Origin: Microvirga aerophila
GTDB taxonomy: Bacteria; Pseudomonadota; Alphaproteobacteria; Rhizobiales; Beijerinckiaceae
DNA length: 49,318 bases
Assembly (NCBI RefSeq): GCF_003332305.1
Contig: NZ_QOIO01000045.1
Span: 1-49,318, forward strand
Direction: 5' to 3'
The translations under genes and the position numbers were made by a program. The notes under the pieces are model-generated. The model was not told the DNA's origin. It did no database searches and worked only from the letters and a program-made list of their open reading frames with translations. Shown in pieces: positions 1-7,022 of this stretch. The stretch's first letter is position 1. Each line of letters begins with the position of its first letter.

Positions 1-245
1 ATCAGCTCCGCCCCGGAAGTCCCTGACCGACCGGGGACCGATGCCCGCCAACCGTCGCACTTCGGCTTGATTCCACAGATCTCTAAAATGAGATCGGTAG
101 GAATGGGGAAATCACCTTCTGATAGGCGAAGGCGCTTTCTCGGTGCGGCTGGCACGGAAACTCCGACTTCTTTGCAAAAAGAACCGTCATTGGCTCCATA
201 GCGCCGGTCGCTTGGCAGGAAGACGGTTCGCCCAAGACTGGGTCC
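1..245. other. Left edge, no gene recognised
   Basis: One plus-strand frame is open from base 1 to about base 200, but its translation resembles no family I know. It has no visible start because the window begins inside it. It may be the tail of a gene cut by the window edge, or chance. No promoter, terminator or repeat was recognised here. Confidence 0.3.
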
Positions 246-746
246 TTAGAGCTTCCTCTCCATGAAAATCGTGATGGGCTGCAAGCTTAACGGAACCGCC
301 CGGAAAGGGCTGCTGCGGGTGAAGCCAAAGGCCTCGTACAGCGCTATGGCGTCGGTCATGAACGTGACGGTTTCCAATCGCACGCCTGCGTATCCGTCAT
401 CGCGCATTCTCTCTAAGCAGGCGGTCATAAGGCCCTTCGCAACGCCTTTGCCTCTTGCCTCGGCGCGAACGTACATTTTCTGTAATTCGGCAATCCCGTC
501 ATTTGACCTCGAATAGCCAGCGCACCCGGCAACATCTTTGTCCACGCGGGCCAAGAAGAATGCCGCGCCGCGTTGGCTGAACTTTTCCATCAGAGTTTCT
601 ACAGTGTGTCCGTAGATGTATTCCATCAATTCAACATCGGGCACGCCGAACCTGCGAGACTGTTCGGCGTCCCATGTGCCCATGGCATTGATGAGCGCAT
701 GCGCCTCTTCAAAGTCAGGCAGAGAACTGATTGCGTGGATTTCCAT
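246..746 (-). CDS. GNAT family N-acetyltransferase
   Basis: A 166-residue protein of the Gcn5-related N-acetyltransferase fold, expected to move an acetyl group from acetyl-CoA to an amine in the cytoplasm. The acetyl-CoA pyrophosphate-binding motif A is visible as RGKGVAKGL at about residues 98-106, preceded by a strand (LQKMYV), as usual in the family. A later segment (ALYEAFGFTRS) matches motif B, where the Tyr often acts as general acid. Length is normal for a single-domain GNAT. The start is supported by GGGAGGG about 8 bases upstream. The gene is isolated; its minus-strand neighbour upstream is a decayed regulator. The substrate cannot be inferred. Confidence 0.85.
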   Translation of the reverse strand: MEIHAISSLPDFEEAHALINAMGTWDAEQSRRFGVPDVELMEYIYGHTVETLMEKFSQRGAAFFLARVDKDVAGCAGYSRSNDGIAELQKMYVRAEARGKGVAKGLMTACLERMRDDGYAGVRLETVTFMTDAIALYEAFGFTRSSPFRAVPLSLQPITIFMERKL

Positions 747-788
747 GAAGCGGCCCTCCCAAAGGGAGCAACTGCCGAGTGGCAGATC

Positions 789-1091
789 CTACCTTATAGC
801 GCAGATTCGCTTAATTGCGCCGATGCACCGGTGCTTTAGGCGGAGGTCCTGGCCTCGTGGTCCACAGATCGCAGCGGGCCGGTAGGGCTTGGCGATAAAC
901 ACCGCCTGCTCGGGCAGATCGCCGTGAGCCGGTGCGGCGCGACCGGACACGATGCTGATGCGCGGCCAGCAATCGCGGGCCTGTCGAGCCAGTTCGAAGC
1001 CGTTCATCGAGCCGCAGTCCATCTCGGGCCATTCGACAACTTCACGGTGATGCTTGTGCGAGGTGATGGCACCCAGATTGTCTTCAAGCAT
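789..1091 (-). pseudogene. Decayed response-regulator receiver remnant
   Basis: The minus-strand frame contains a stretch (GFELARQARDCWPRISIV, then SGRAAP and FIAKPYRPAAI) that matches the C-terminal half of single-domain CheY-like receivers common in Rhizobiales. FIAKPYRP corresponds to the conserved Lys-Pro loop. The N-terminal half, with the acidic pocket and phospho-accepting Asp, is not recognisable. The segment before it only faintly resembles a receiver (PEMDCGSMNG where TDIEMP-GSMNG would be expected), and the sequence after the Lys-Pro motif drifts out of frame. I read this as a non-functional remnant. A real but divergent short protein is less likely. Confidence 0.5.
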
Positions 1092-1245
1092 GCCAACTTC
1101 CGCGATTCATCCAGCAGAGCCGGTCCAACTGACTGACCAAAATGCGGAGCGTTAACATAACCAATAACCTATCCTATCGGGAGCGGACGGTCGCGAGTGA
1201 GCGGAGAGGAGCGGCTGTTACGATAAACCTCACAAAGCGTTGAGC

Positions 1246-3003
1246 TTACTCAGGTAGCCCTGCCGCTTGCATGCCCTCGACGAGGCGCTGCGTATCCTCA
1301 GGGCGTTTAAGCAACTCTTTCGTAGCAAGGCAGGTCAGCGAGAAGTCAGGTGTCCGATTAAGCACCTCCGCTGCATGATCACGGGCGCGATCCATCTGGC
1401 CCAGGAGCGCGCAGCATGCAGCCTGATAGGCATGAGCCCAGACCGGTGTTGATGAAGAACGACGAAACGCCGCGAGGGCCTCGTCATATCGGGAGGCTAC
1501 AAAATGAGCCACTCCAACCATGTTCCACCACCATGCCGGATCAAAATAGGGGTCGATCCGCTTGGCCTGCTCAAGCCAAGCGATGCCTTCATCGGCCCGC
1601 CCCAAGAACGTGTAGAGGACGCCCATGCCAGCGATCTGCTCCGGATCACACGGGTTGAGTTCAAGCGCCCGCAGCTTGTGCTGCTCGGCAAGATCGAAGG
1701 CTTTCCAGTGCAGATACACCCAACCCAGGATGTCGTGGCAGACCCTGTCATGCTGATCTAAGGCAACGGCCTTCTTTGCAAGTCCCAGGGCGCGATCCAA
1801 CAGAGACTGCGATAAGCTCATCTCCCACCACCACTCAAGGGTGAGCAGGTAGGCAAGCCGTGCATGGGCCTGAGCGTAGTTTGGATCAAGCTCAAGAGCC
1901 CTCTCGTAGAGGCGGCGGGCCTCCGCCTCAGCCTCGGGCTCAACCACGGGGAGTGAGCGCCCATGCAGAACGCACTCATAAGCGGCCAGACTCGCAGGTG
2001 GCTTGCGCTTCGCGCGCTCGGCACCTGCTGCTCCAAGCCGCCCCACCAAGGACGCAACAATGACACGAACGATCTCGTCTTGGATCGCGAAGATATGCTG
2101 TTGGGTACGGTCGAAGCGTTCAGACCAAAGATGATTGCCGGAGATGGCATCAGTCAGTTGGGCTGTAATCCGAAGCCGGTCACCCAGGCGACGAACGCTT
2201 CCCTCGACGATGTAGTCAACGCCAAGCTCCTGCTTTAGCTGCCATCCGTCCACATTTCGGTCGCGCCACCCAAAAGTGGAGCTTTTCGCCCTGACAGTAA
2301 GCTCATGAAAGCGGGACAGATCAGTGATGATGTCCTCGGTGATGCCGTCGCTGAAATACTGCTGTGCCGGATCATCGCTCAAATTAGCGAATGGCATGAC
2401 AGCAATCGTCAACCTGCCGCCATCGCTTCGGGATGCTTCTTTGCCACGCCTCTGCTTGTGCTCCATGATAGTGGGATCGGCGACATGATAAACCTGAACC
2501 GGCTCTTCCATGTTCTTGACGACATGTGAACCAAGATCATTGTAGGCCAGAGGCAGGACTTTTCTGACAAAGGCATGCGCTGTGCCTGAAATGCACACAC
2601 CCCCTGGCTCAGCAAGGCTCTCCAGCCGAGCCGCAATATTGACCCCGTCGCCCATCAGATCGCCGTTTTGAACCATCACGTCTCCAACATGGACCCCGAG
2701 CCGAAACCGGACACGCTGCTCGTCAGGGATATCCAGGTTGGCCTGTGCAAGTGCCGCCTGCACCGCAATGGCACACTGGACCGCATCAACGGCACTCGGA
2801 AACTCGGCCAGGACGCTATCGCCAGCCGTATTGGCGATCCGCCCACCATGCTCGGCGATAAGGCGGCTCATGATCTGACGATGAGCCGTCAGAGCGTGGA
2901 GAGTTCCGACCTCATCCTGCTCCATCAGGCGCGAATAATTTGCCACGTCAGCCGCGAAGATCGCTGCCAGTCGCCGCTCGATCTTATGCTCCTTCCGAGC
3001 CAT
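1246..3003 (-). CDS. Class III adenylate/guanylate cyclase with TolB-like and TPR regions
   Basis: A 585-residue soluble protein. Residues about 10-175 form a class III nucleotide cyclase domain: metal-binding Asp19 in IFAADVANYSRL, Asp62 in GDSVLAEF, and the DGVNIAARLE segment carrying the transition-state Asn and Arg, so catalysis looks possible. Residues about 200-340 match the TolB-like domain found in this family (IAVMPFANLSDD, YFSDGITEDI), followed by tetratricopeptide repeats to the C terminus. Expected role: making cAMP or cGMP in response to a signal sensed through the repeats. An in-frame upstream start exists, but the chosen ATG has GAGGG close before it and starts the family-typical MARKEHKIERRLAAI. 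No partner gene is adjacent. Confidence 0.88.
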   Translation of the reverse strand: MARKEHKIERRLAAIFAADVANYSRLMEQDEVGTLHALTAHRQIMSRLIAEHGGRIANTAGDSVLAEFPSAVDAVQCAIAVQAALAQANLDIPDEQRVRFRLGVHVGDVMVQNGDLMGDGVNIAARLESLAEPGGVCISGTAHAFVRKVLPLAYNDLGSHVVKNMEEPVQVYHVADPTIMEHKQRRGKEASRSDGGRLTIAVMPFANLSDDPAQQYFSDGITEDIITDLSRFHELTVRAKSSTFGWRDRNVDGWQLKQELGVDYIVEGSVRRLGDRLRITAQLTDAISGNHLWSERFDRTQQHIFAIQDEIVRVIVASLVGRLGAAGAERAKRKPPASLAAYECVLHGRSLPVVEPEAEAEARRLYERALELDPNYAQAHARLAYLLTLEWWWEMSLSQSLLDRALGLAKKAVALDQHDRVCHDILGWVYLHWKAFDLAEQHKLRALELNPCDPEQIAGMGVLYTFLGRADEGIAWLEQAKRIDPYFDPAWWWNMVGVAHFVASRYDEALAAFRRSSSTPVWAHAYQAACCALLGQMDRARDHAAEVLNRTPDFSLTCLATKELLKRPEDTQRLVEGMQAAGLPE

Positions 3004-3112
3004 GGGACCCTCGGTGCGGTTCCGGAAAGGATTCCGATGCGGGTGAGGTGTCCAGCCTCGGCCTGCACTGGGCAGCCCTTTGACTGTCAAGCTTCAGCGA
3101 GACCATCATGAA

Positions 3113-3134
3113 AAGACCCGCCGGAACGGGTCTT
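3113..3134 (-). terminator. Rho-independent terminator of the cupin gene
   Basis: AAGACCCG and CGGGTCTT form a perfect 8-bp stem with a 6-base loop. On the minus strand the stem is followed by TTTTC. It lies 16 bases past the stop of the cupin gene, so it should end that transcript before the cyclase gene. Confidence 0.75.
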
Positions 3135-3149
3135 CAACTCCTGCGATCC

Positions 3150-3551
3150 TCAGTTCTCTGGTGCGGGTTGCGAGTCAGGGACCTCGGGTGGGCTCACCTG
3201 AAATGCGACAAACTTCAAGGGCGTCTGGTCCGTGTTGGTCGCGCGCATGACCGTGTTGATCGGCTCCAGGTATGCCTCACCCGCCTTGGTGACAATCGGG
3301 TCCTTTCCCTTGATCTCGACGGTTGACGTGCCCTCGATCACGTAAACCACAACAGGGGTCGGATGGGTGTGCCACCCGCCGATCTTCCCCGGTTCGAGGG
3401 TTGCGGTCTCAACCGGCGCCTCAAGCCGGTCCGCCTTCGGGAAGTTGGTGGTGACCTCCTTGAGGATAAAGGGTGAGGGTGATGCTTGCTGTTGCGCTTG
3501 GGCAGATAAGGCGACACACGCACAGGCGGCTCCGAGAACGATGCTCTTCAT
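3150..3551 (-). CDS. Periplasmic cupin-domain protein
   Basis: A 133-residue small cupin. Residues 1-22 are a Sec-type signal peptide ending at AQA, so the protein should be exported. The first cupin motif is visible as GGWHTHPTPVVVYVIEG, whose two His residues usually bind a metal; the second motif (GEAYLEPINTVMRATN) has lost the typical His. The start has a strong ribosome-binding site (GGGAGGAG), which also lies inside a hairpin described separately. A longer in-frame extension upstream has no signal-peptide logic and was rejected. It stands alone, followed by its own terminator. It belongs to the same broad family as the two cupins at 23.7 and 37.7 kb but is less similar to them than they are to each other. 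Confidence 0.85.
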   Translation of the reverse strand: MKSIVLGAACACVALSAQAQQQASPSPFILKEVTTNFPKADRLEAPVETATLEPGKIGGWHTHPTPVVVYVIEGTSTVEIKGKDPIVTKAGEAYLEPINTVMRATNTDQTPLKFVAFQVSPPEVPDSQPAPEN

Positions 3552-3555
3552 ATCG

Positions 3556-3580
3556 TGCTCCTCCCTGTGAGGGAGGAGCA
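3556..3580 (-). promoter_or_regulatory. Perfect hairpin covering the cupin ribosome-binding site
   Basis: TGCTCCTCCC and GGGAGGAGCA are exact reverse complements separated by 5 bases. The downstream arm contains the GGGAGGAG ribosome-binding site of the cupin, 4 bases before its ATG. A TATAAT sequence (minus strand, 3580-3585) abuts the upstream arm. Either the arms pair in the mRNA and hide the site, or they are an operator just after the transcription start. Confidence 0.6.
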
Positions 3581-3759
3581 TTATAGCACGAACGCAGCCA
3601 TCGTTGCTGACCTCCTTCGAGCCACTCTGGATCGACAGAGCCTGCCACGTGAACCCCGCCCGTGGGGGATTTAACTTTGACAAGTTAGCCGATGAGGAAT
3701 GGAATCGTTGATGCCGCCTGCGTCCCTTGGACGGTGATGGGTCATACATGGAGGAGACC

Positions 3760-3939
3760 ATGGGTGAAATTGACCGGCGATCTGCTCTTCTGGACATCTA
3801 CTCGCCCCTGAGGGACAGAGCCGGAAGGAATTGCTGCGATGACGGGGATTGTCGCCCTGCGCCCTACCGGGTGATGCCGACCGGGGTACAGATGGGTACC
3901 GTCAAGTTGTCGGAGAAGGATACGCGAACCCTGGTTTGA
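3760..3939 (+). pseudogene. Small Cys-rich protein gene truncated by IS6 element
   Basis: Reading starts at ATG 3760, preceded by GGAGGAG. The peptide contains GRNCCDDGDCRPAPYRV, resembling the N-terminal CC-x2-DC region of short exported proteins of unknown function in Rhizobiales; that likeness is from memory and tentative. From 3895 the frame runs into the inverted repeat of the IS6 element and stops at 3937-3939. The last 15 codons are therefore element-derived and the original C terminus is missing. The region between the cupin promoter and this start shows nothing else. Confidence 0.5.
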
Positions 3940-4707
3940 GGCTGGATCAGGCGACAGTCACGACGCCGGTTATCTCAGTCCAGGCCTGGAACGCCCGAGC
4001 TCGGGCACGGCGATGATCAGCGGCCTTGGAGTGGGTAGAGCGGCGGAAGAGGTTTGCTACCTGATCGTGGACTGAGAGAAAGCGTTGGGCCTGACCGGCT
4101 GACTTGAAGCGCTTCATGATCCGCTCCCGTCGTCGGGTCGGCTGATGGCTGTTTTCCGCGCGATTGTTTAAGCCCTTATGCTGCCGATGCTCGACGCCGG
4201 GCATGACTTCTCGCTTTGCAGCGGCATAGCTGGCCAGTTTGTCGGTGATCATTACGCGAGGAGCGATCCCCTGCTTCTTGAGCAGCTTCCGCAGCAAGCG
4301 TTTGGCTGCTTTGGCATTGCGGCGGCTCTGAACCAGGATATCGAGCACGGCCCCGTGCTGGTCAACGGCGCGCCACAACCAATGCTTCTTGCCGGCGATG
4401 CTGATCGCAACCTCATCAAGATGCCATTTGTCTCCGGATGCGGGCAAACGCCGGCGGATCTGCTTGGCAAAGCTCTGGCCAATCTTCATCGCCCATTGCC
4501 GCACCGACTCATGACTGACCAGGATACCGCGGGCTGCGAGCAGCTCTTCGACCATGCGCAGGCTCAACGGAAACCGGAAGTACAGCCAGACGGCGTAGCT
4601 GATCACTTCAGCCGGAAAGCGGTGGCGAGCAAAGCGGGAATGGCGAAGCGGTGTCATTTCTCACGTATGCCCCGATCCGGTCACCTTCGGGTTAATTTGA
4701 CGGTGCC
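3895..4707 (-). mobile_element. Complete IS6-family insertion sequence, about 813 bp
   Basis: The ends are GGTACCGTCAAGTT (3895-3908) and, inverted at 4694-4707, GGCACCGTCAAATT, matching at 12 of 14 positions. They resemble the IS6-family terminus GGCACTGTTGCAAA. One transposase gene fills the element and the length is typical of the family. No 8-bp target duplication is visible: the flanks are TACAGATG on the left and GCCGGGCC on the right. That suggests the element has recombined or caused an adjacent deletion since insertion. Confidence 0.8.
3947..4657 (-). CDS. IS6-family DDE transposase
   Basis: A 236-residue transposase that cuts and joins the element's ends. It has a helix-turn-helix-like N terminus (LSLRMVEELLAARGILVSHESVRQW) and an RNase H-like core with the acidic triad at Asp81 (WHLDEV), Asp139 (MITDKL) and Glu168 (NNRAENSHQ). 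The segment from AENSHQ through TRRRERIMKRFKSAGQ is characteristic of the rhizobial branch of IS6. The gene looks intact and of full length, so the element may still be active. It lies between recognisable terminal repeats, with its start about 50 bases inside the right end. The IS6 fragment at 5.5 kb derives from a different member of the family, since the matching regions differ clearly. Confidence 0.93.
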   Translation of the reverse strand: MTPLRHSRFARHRFPAEVISYAVWLYFRFPLSLRMVEELLAARGILVSHESVRQWAMKIGQSFAKQIRRRLPASGDKWHLDEVAISIAGKKHWLWRAVDQHGAVLDILVQSRRNAKAAKRLLRKLLKKQGIAPRVMITDKLASYAAAKREVMPGVEHRQHKGLNNRAENSHQPTRRRERIMKRFKSAGQAQRFLSVHDQVANLFRRSTHSKAADHRRARARAFQAWTEITGVVTVA

Positions 4708-4826
4708 GCCGGGCCTGCCGACGAGGTAGGCTCGGCTCCCTCGGACGGGGCGCATCGGACACCTGCACCCCATTGGCAAGGCGCGACACTACGTTTGCAG
4801 GTGCGCCCTGAACTGGAGGACACGCA

Positions 4827-5435
4827 ATGGTCAACAGCCCGACACACCGCCTCCAGGCGTATAGTGAGTTTTCACTCGTGCTCGACCCGTCCATCTACGA
4901 GGCACTGCCTGACGACTGGCTCATCGGGATAACGGACGTTGTCGACTCGACCTCAGCCGTCAAGGCGGGGCGTTATAAAGACGTCAACTACGCAGGCGCC
5001 TCCGTGATTGCCGCTCTTGGCAATGCCTGGGGTACGTTCGACTTTCCTTTTGTGTTTCGGGGCGACGGAGCTGCCTTTGCTTTGCCGCCACAGGGCCTCA
5101 TGGTCGCGACCTCGGCTCTCCAACAGGTTGCGGCTTTTGCCAGAGCCAGTCTTGGTCTCACTCTTCGTATAGGGCTGCTGTCGGTGCGCGACATCCGCTC
5201 CCGCGGACGCGACGTGAGGATTGCCCGATACGCGGTCTCGGCAAGCGCGACCTATGCGATGTTCGCCGGGGCGGGCTGAAATGGGCGGAGCAGCAGATCA
5301 AGAACGAGCGGTATCTCGTCAAGCCGGGTAAGCACACCACGCAGCCGGACCTGACCGGGCTGACCTGTGACTGGACGCCCCTTCCCAGCCAGCAGGGCGA
5401 TATACTGTCGCTATTGGTCGAGCCTCATGATCATA
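4827..5435 (+). pseudogene. DUF3095-family gene, frameshifted and truncated
   Basis: Begins at ATG 4827 after GGAGG, with a good DUF3095 N terminus (FYEALPDDWL-like, ITDVVDSTSAV, NYAGASVIAALGNA, FPFVFRGDGAAFALPP). After YAMFAGAG at about 5275 the frame meets TGA. A shift of one base resumes the family sequence as GLKWAEQQIKNERYLV and then QPDLTGLTCDWTPLPS, ending near DILSLLVEPH at about 5432. The normal protein is about 380 residues, so the C-terminal half is missing, replaced by an IS6 fragment. Function of the family is unknown; the N terminus resembles class III cyclase folds. Almost certainly non-functional. Confidence 0.8.
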
Positions 5436-5468
5436 CCAGTCCGGAAGTCTTTGCTGGGGGTGCCAAGC

Positions 5469-5596
5469 GGGAAGTACGGCATCAGCCACCGCGACCTTGC
5501 CGAGATGATGCAGGAACGTGGTGTCACCGTTGATCCATCCACGATCTTTCGTTGGGTTCAGCGCTATGCCCCAGAGAACGAGAAGCGGATCCGACC
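5469..5596 (+). pseudogene. IS6-family transposase fragment (N-terminal part)
   Basis: The plus-strand frame reads YGISHRDLAEMMQERG, then TVDPSTIFRWVQRYAPENEKRI, the N-terminal helix-turn-helix region of IS6 transposases of the type with SYRDLEEMM-RWVQRYAPE. The catalytic core is absent. The match ends abruptly near 5596, where sequence related to the HD-domain gene begins. It differs from the complete IS6 element at 3.9 kb. Confidence 0.75.
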
Positions 5597-5773
5597 GATA
5601 GCAGAGTCGTCCCCGGTGTCTCGGTTCCCGGGACGCCAATCGTTGATCACGCGCTCGAGTACGCCCGACAGAGATGAAAGCCGTACCTGTATAATCACGT
5701 CGTTCGCTCATGGCTCTTTGCCACCCGGCTCGGACAGCTTCAGAGCATTGAGCACGACTCGGAGGTCGTTGCC
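5597..5773 (+). pseudogene. Broken paralogue of the HD-domain gene at 26.2 kb
   Basis: Translation in one frame gives RVVPGVSVPGTPIVD, HALEYARQR, a TGA stop, then KPYLYNHVVRSWLFATRLG and QLQSIEHDSEVVAV. This matches residues about 9-66 of the intact HD protein encoded at 26236-26889 almost throughout. The stop falls where the intact gene has a Cys codon (TGC to TGA). Similarity fades after about 5773, before the metal-binding HD pair, so the fragment cannot make an active enzyme. Confidence 0.85.
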
Positions 5774-6295
5774 GTTCTGCACCGGGTCACTCCTCACGAG
5801 GTGGAGGACGTCACGCTATCCTCATTGAGACCGGACTTCGCCTGATCGAGGCCCACTCAACTCACCCGCCCCCCTCAACATCATTACCGCATCGCACGTC
5901 GGTTTAGTGCAGAAGCGCTTATCGGCGCCGGAGCAGCGAGAACAGTGTGATGCCAAGTGCGACAATGTCGGGAGAGATCTCCGCCAAATGCATCTCGAAA
6001 AGGCGGCACGGTCCCGCATAGAGAGGCTTTCATGCAAGACCGTGCCGTTCAATACTCACATACGGGGCTTCGCGTTCTGCCCCTACAACCGAGTTTATTA
6101 TACCCGTAATGCATGGCTGATGTATCAGTAGGGCGAAGGAACAGACAGGGCAAATGGCGTGATTGCAGGAAGTAGATTGCGGGAACGCACTCATTCGCTC
6201 CGCAAGAGGTGGTCTGGATCATGCTCTCTCGGCCGGCAGCTCGGGGGTACCTCCTGTCAATGGCAATGTCTGCCCGCCGCGGCCGCGAACTGTCT
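5774..6295. other. Gap without a recognised gene
   Basis: No convincing gene. Degenerate sequence related to the HD gene may continue for some tens of bases. On the minus strand a 24-codon frame (5919-5993) encodes a hydrophobic peptide (EISPDIVALGITLFSLLRRR) without a clear ribosome-binding site; I would not call it. No dyad box or terminator was seen. Confidence 0.4.
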
Positions 6296-6817
6296 TTACA
6301 GGTCCGGCGTATGCATGTGTAGCCGCGGCGCCGGTCCTGACTTCACGTCAGGCCCCTTGTAGGTGTAGCGGAAGGTACAGCATGGGGCTCCGGCCATGAT
6401 CGTTTGGTCACGCTGCAGCGTCATGTTCGGATCGTATCCCTCGCAGAACGTGCCGTCTCGATTGCAGGACAGGAGGTGCCCAATTTCACCAAGTCCCATT
6501 TCCTTGTACATCTCAGCGTAACGGCAGCGGGTGACGTTGAAGTCGAACTTGGTGTCGCTGGCCTCCAGCACGTCGATCTCAAGGGCGCCGTCGGACGTCC
6601 AAAGGTTATACAAGGCGATGAAGTCCCTCATGGACGTTTGCCCCTCGGGAGCCCGTTGGGCGAAGTACTGGCCTTCGGCGATTGCGGCCTTGCGGATGGC
6701 GGCGTCGAGGATCTCGGCCGCTTTCTCCTCGCCGAGTTGGCGGACCATCTCCTCGTAGATCGGCCCGATGACCTGAGCCTGCAGGCGGCGCTTCGTCAGT
6801 GTCGGTGTTTCATTCAT
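6296..6817 (-). CDS. L-2-amino-thiazoline-4-carboxylic acid hydrolase family protein
   Basis: A 173-residue protein matching the ATC hydrolase family, named for a Pseudomonas enzyme that opens L-2-amino-thiazoline-4-carboxylate on the way to L-cysteine. Most members have unknown substrates. Visible family features are the helical N terminus (YEEMVRQLGEEKAAEIL, AAIRKAAIAEGQYFA), the central FNVTRCRYAEMYKEMG and the C-terminal GHLLSCNRDGTFCEGYDP with conserved Cys residues. No signal peptide. Its start overlaps the end of the 54-aa gene by 8 bases (ATGAATGA), so the two should be translationally coupled in one operon with the MBL hydrolase. That context suggests hydrolysis of a small sulfur- or nitrogen-containing ring compound, which is inference. 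Confidence 0.85.
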   Translation of the reverse strand: MNETPTLTKRRLQAQVIGPIYEEMVRQLGEEKAAEILDAAIRKAAIAEGQYFAQRAPEGQTSMRDFIALYNLWTSDGALEIDVLEASDTKFDFNVTRCRYAEMYKEMGLGEIGHLLSCNRDGTFCEGYDPNMTLQRDQTIMAGAPCCTFRYTYKGPDVKSGPAPRLHMHTPDL

Positions 6818-6974
6818 CTTTCCGCTCGTGCTGTTTCAGATCGAACCAGCCAACCCGACCAGGCAGCCGAGACTGGCGAACCCGCTCGCGCATGAGCCAG
6901 AATATCAGGAGGTCGACATTGGCGACAGCACAAACTCTGACTGGAGGCTCGTGGTAGGGTGGACGGTCTGTCAT
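6810..6974 (-). CDS. 54-residue protein of unknown function
   Basis: A short gene between the MBL hydrolase and the ATC hydrolase. It starts at ATG 6974, has AGGAGAA 6 bases upstream, and ends in a TGA that overlaps the next gene's ATG. The product has an N-terminal Pro-rich part (MTDRPPYHEPPVRV), a central hydrophobic stretch (CAVANVDLLIFWLM) too short and mixed to be a sure membrane helix, and a basic C terminus (RVRQSRLPGRVGWFDLKQH). No family recognised. The ribosome-binding site, the coupling to its neighbour and the co-directional setting are the evidence that it is a real gene. Confidence 0.65.
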   Translation of the reverse strand: MTDRPPYHEPPVRVCAVANVDLLIFWLMRERVRQSRLPGRVGWFDLKQHERKDE

Positions 6975-7022
6975 TGGAGTTCTCCTGGTTGACTGTATGG
7001 TCCTGTTTCGTGTTCCCGCGGA

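Noticed and set aside
5919..5993. 24-codon minus-strand frame with a hydrophobic peptide
   Set aside because: No ribosome-binding site, no neighbours in that direction, and too short to judge.
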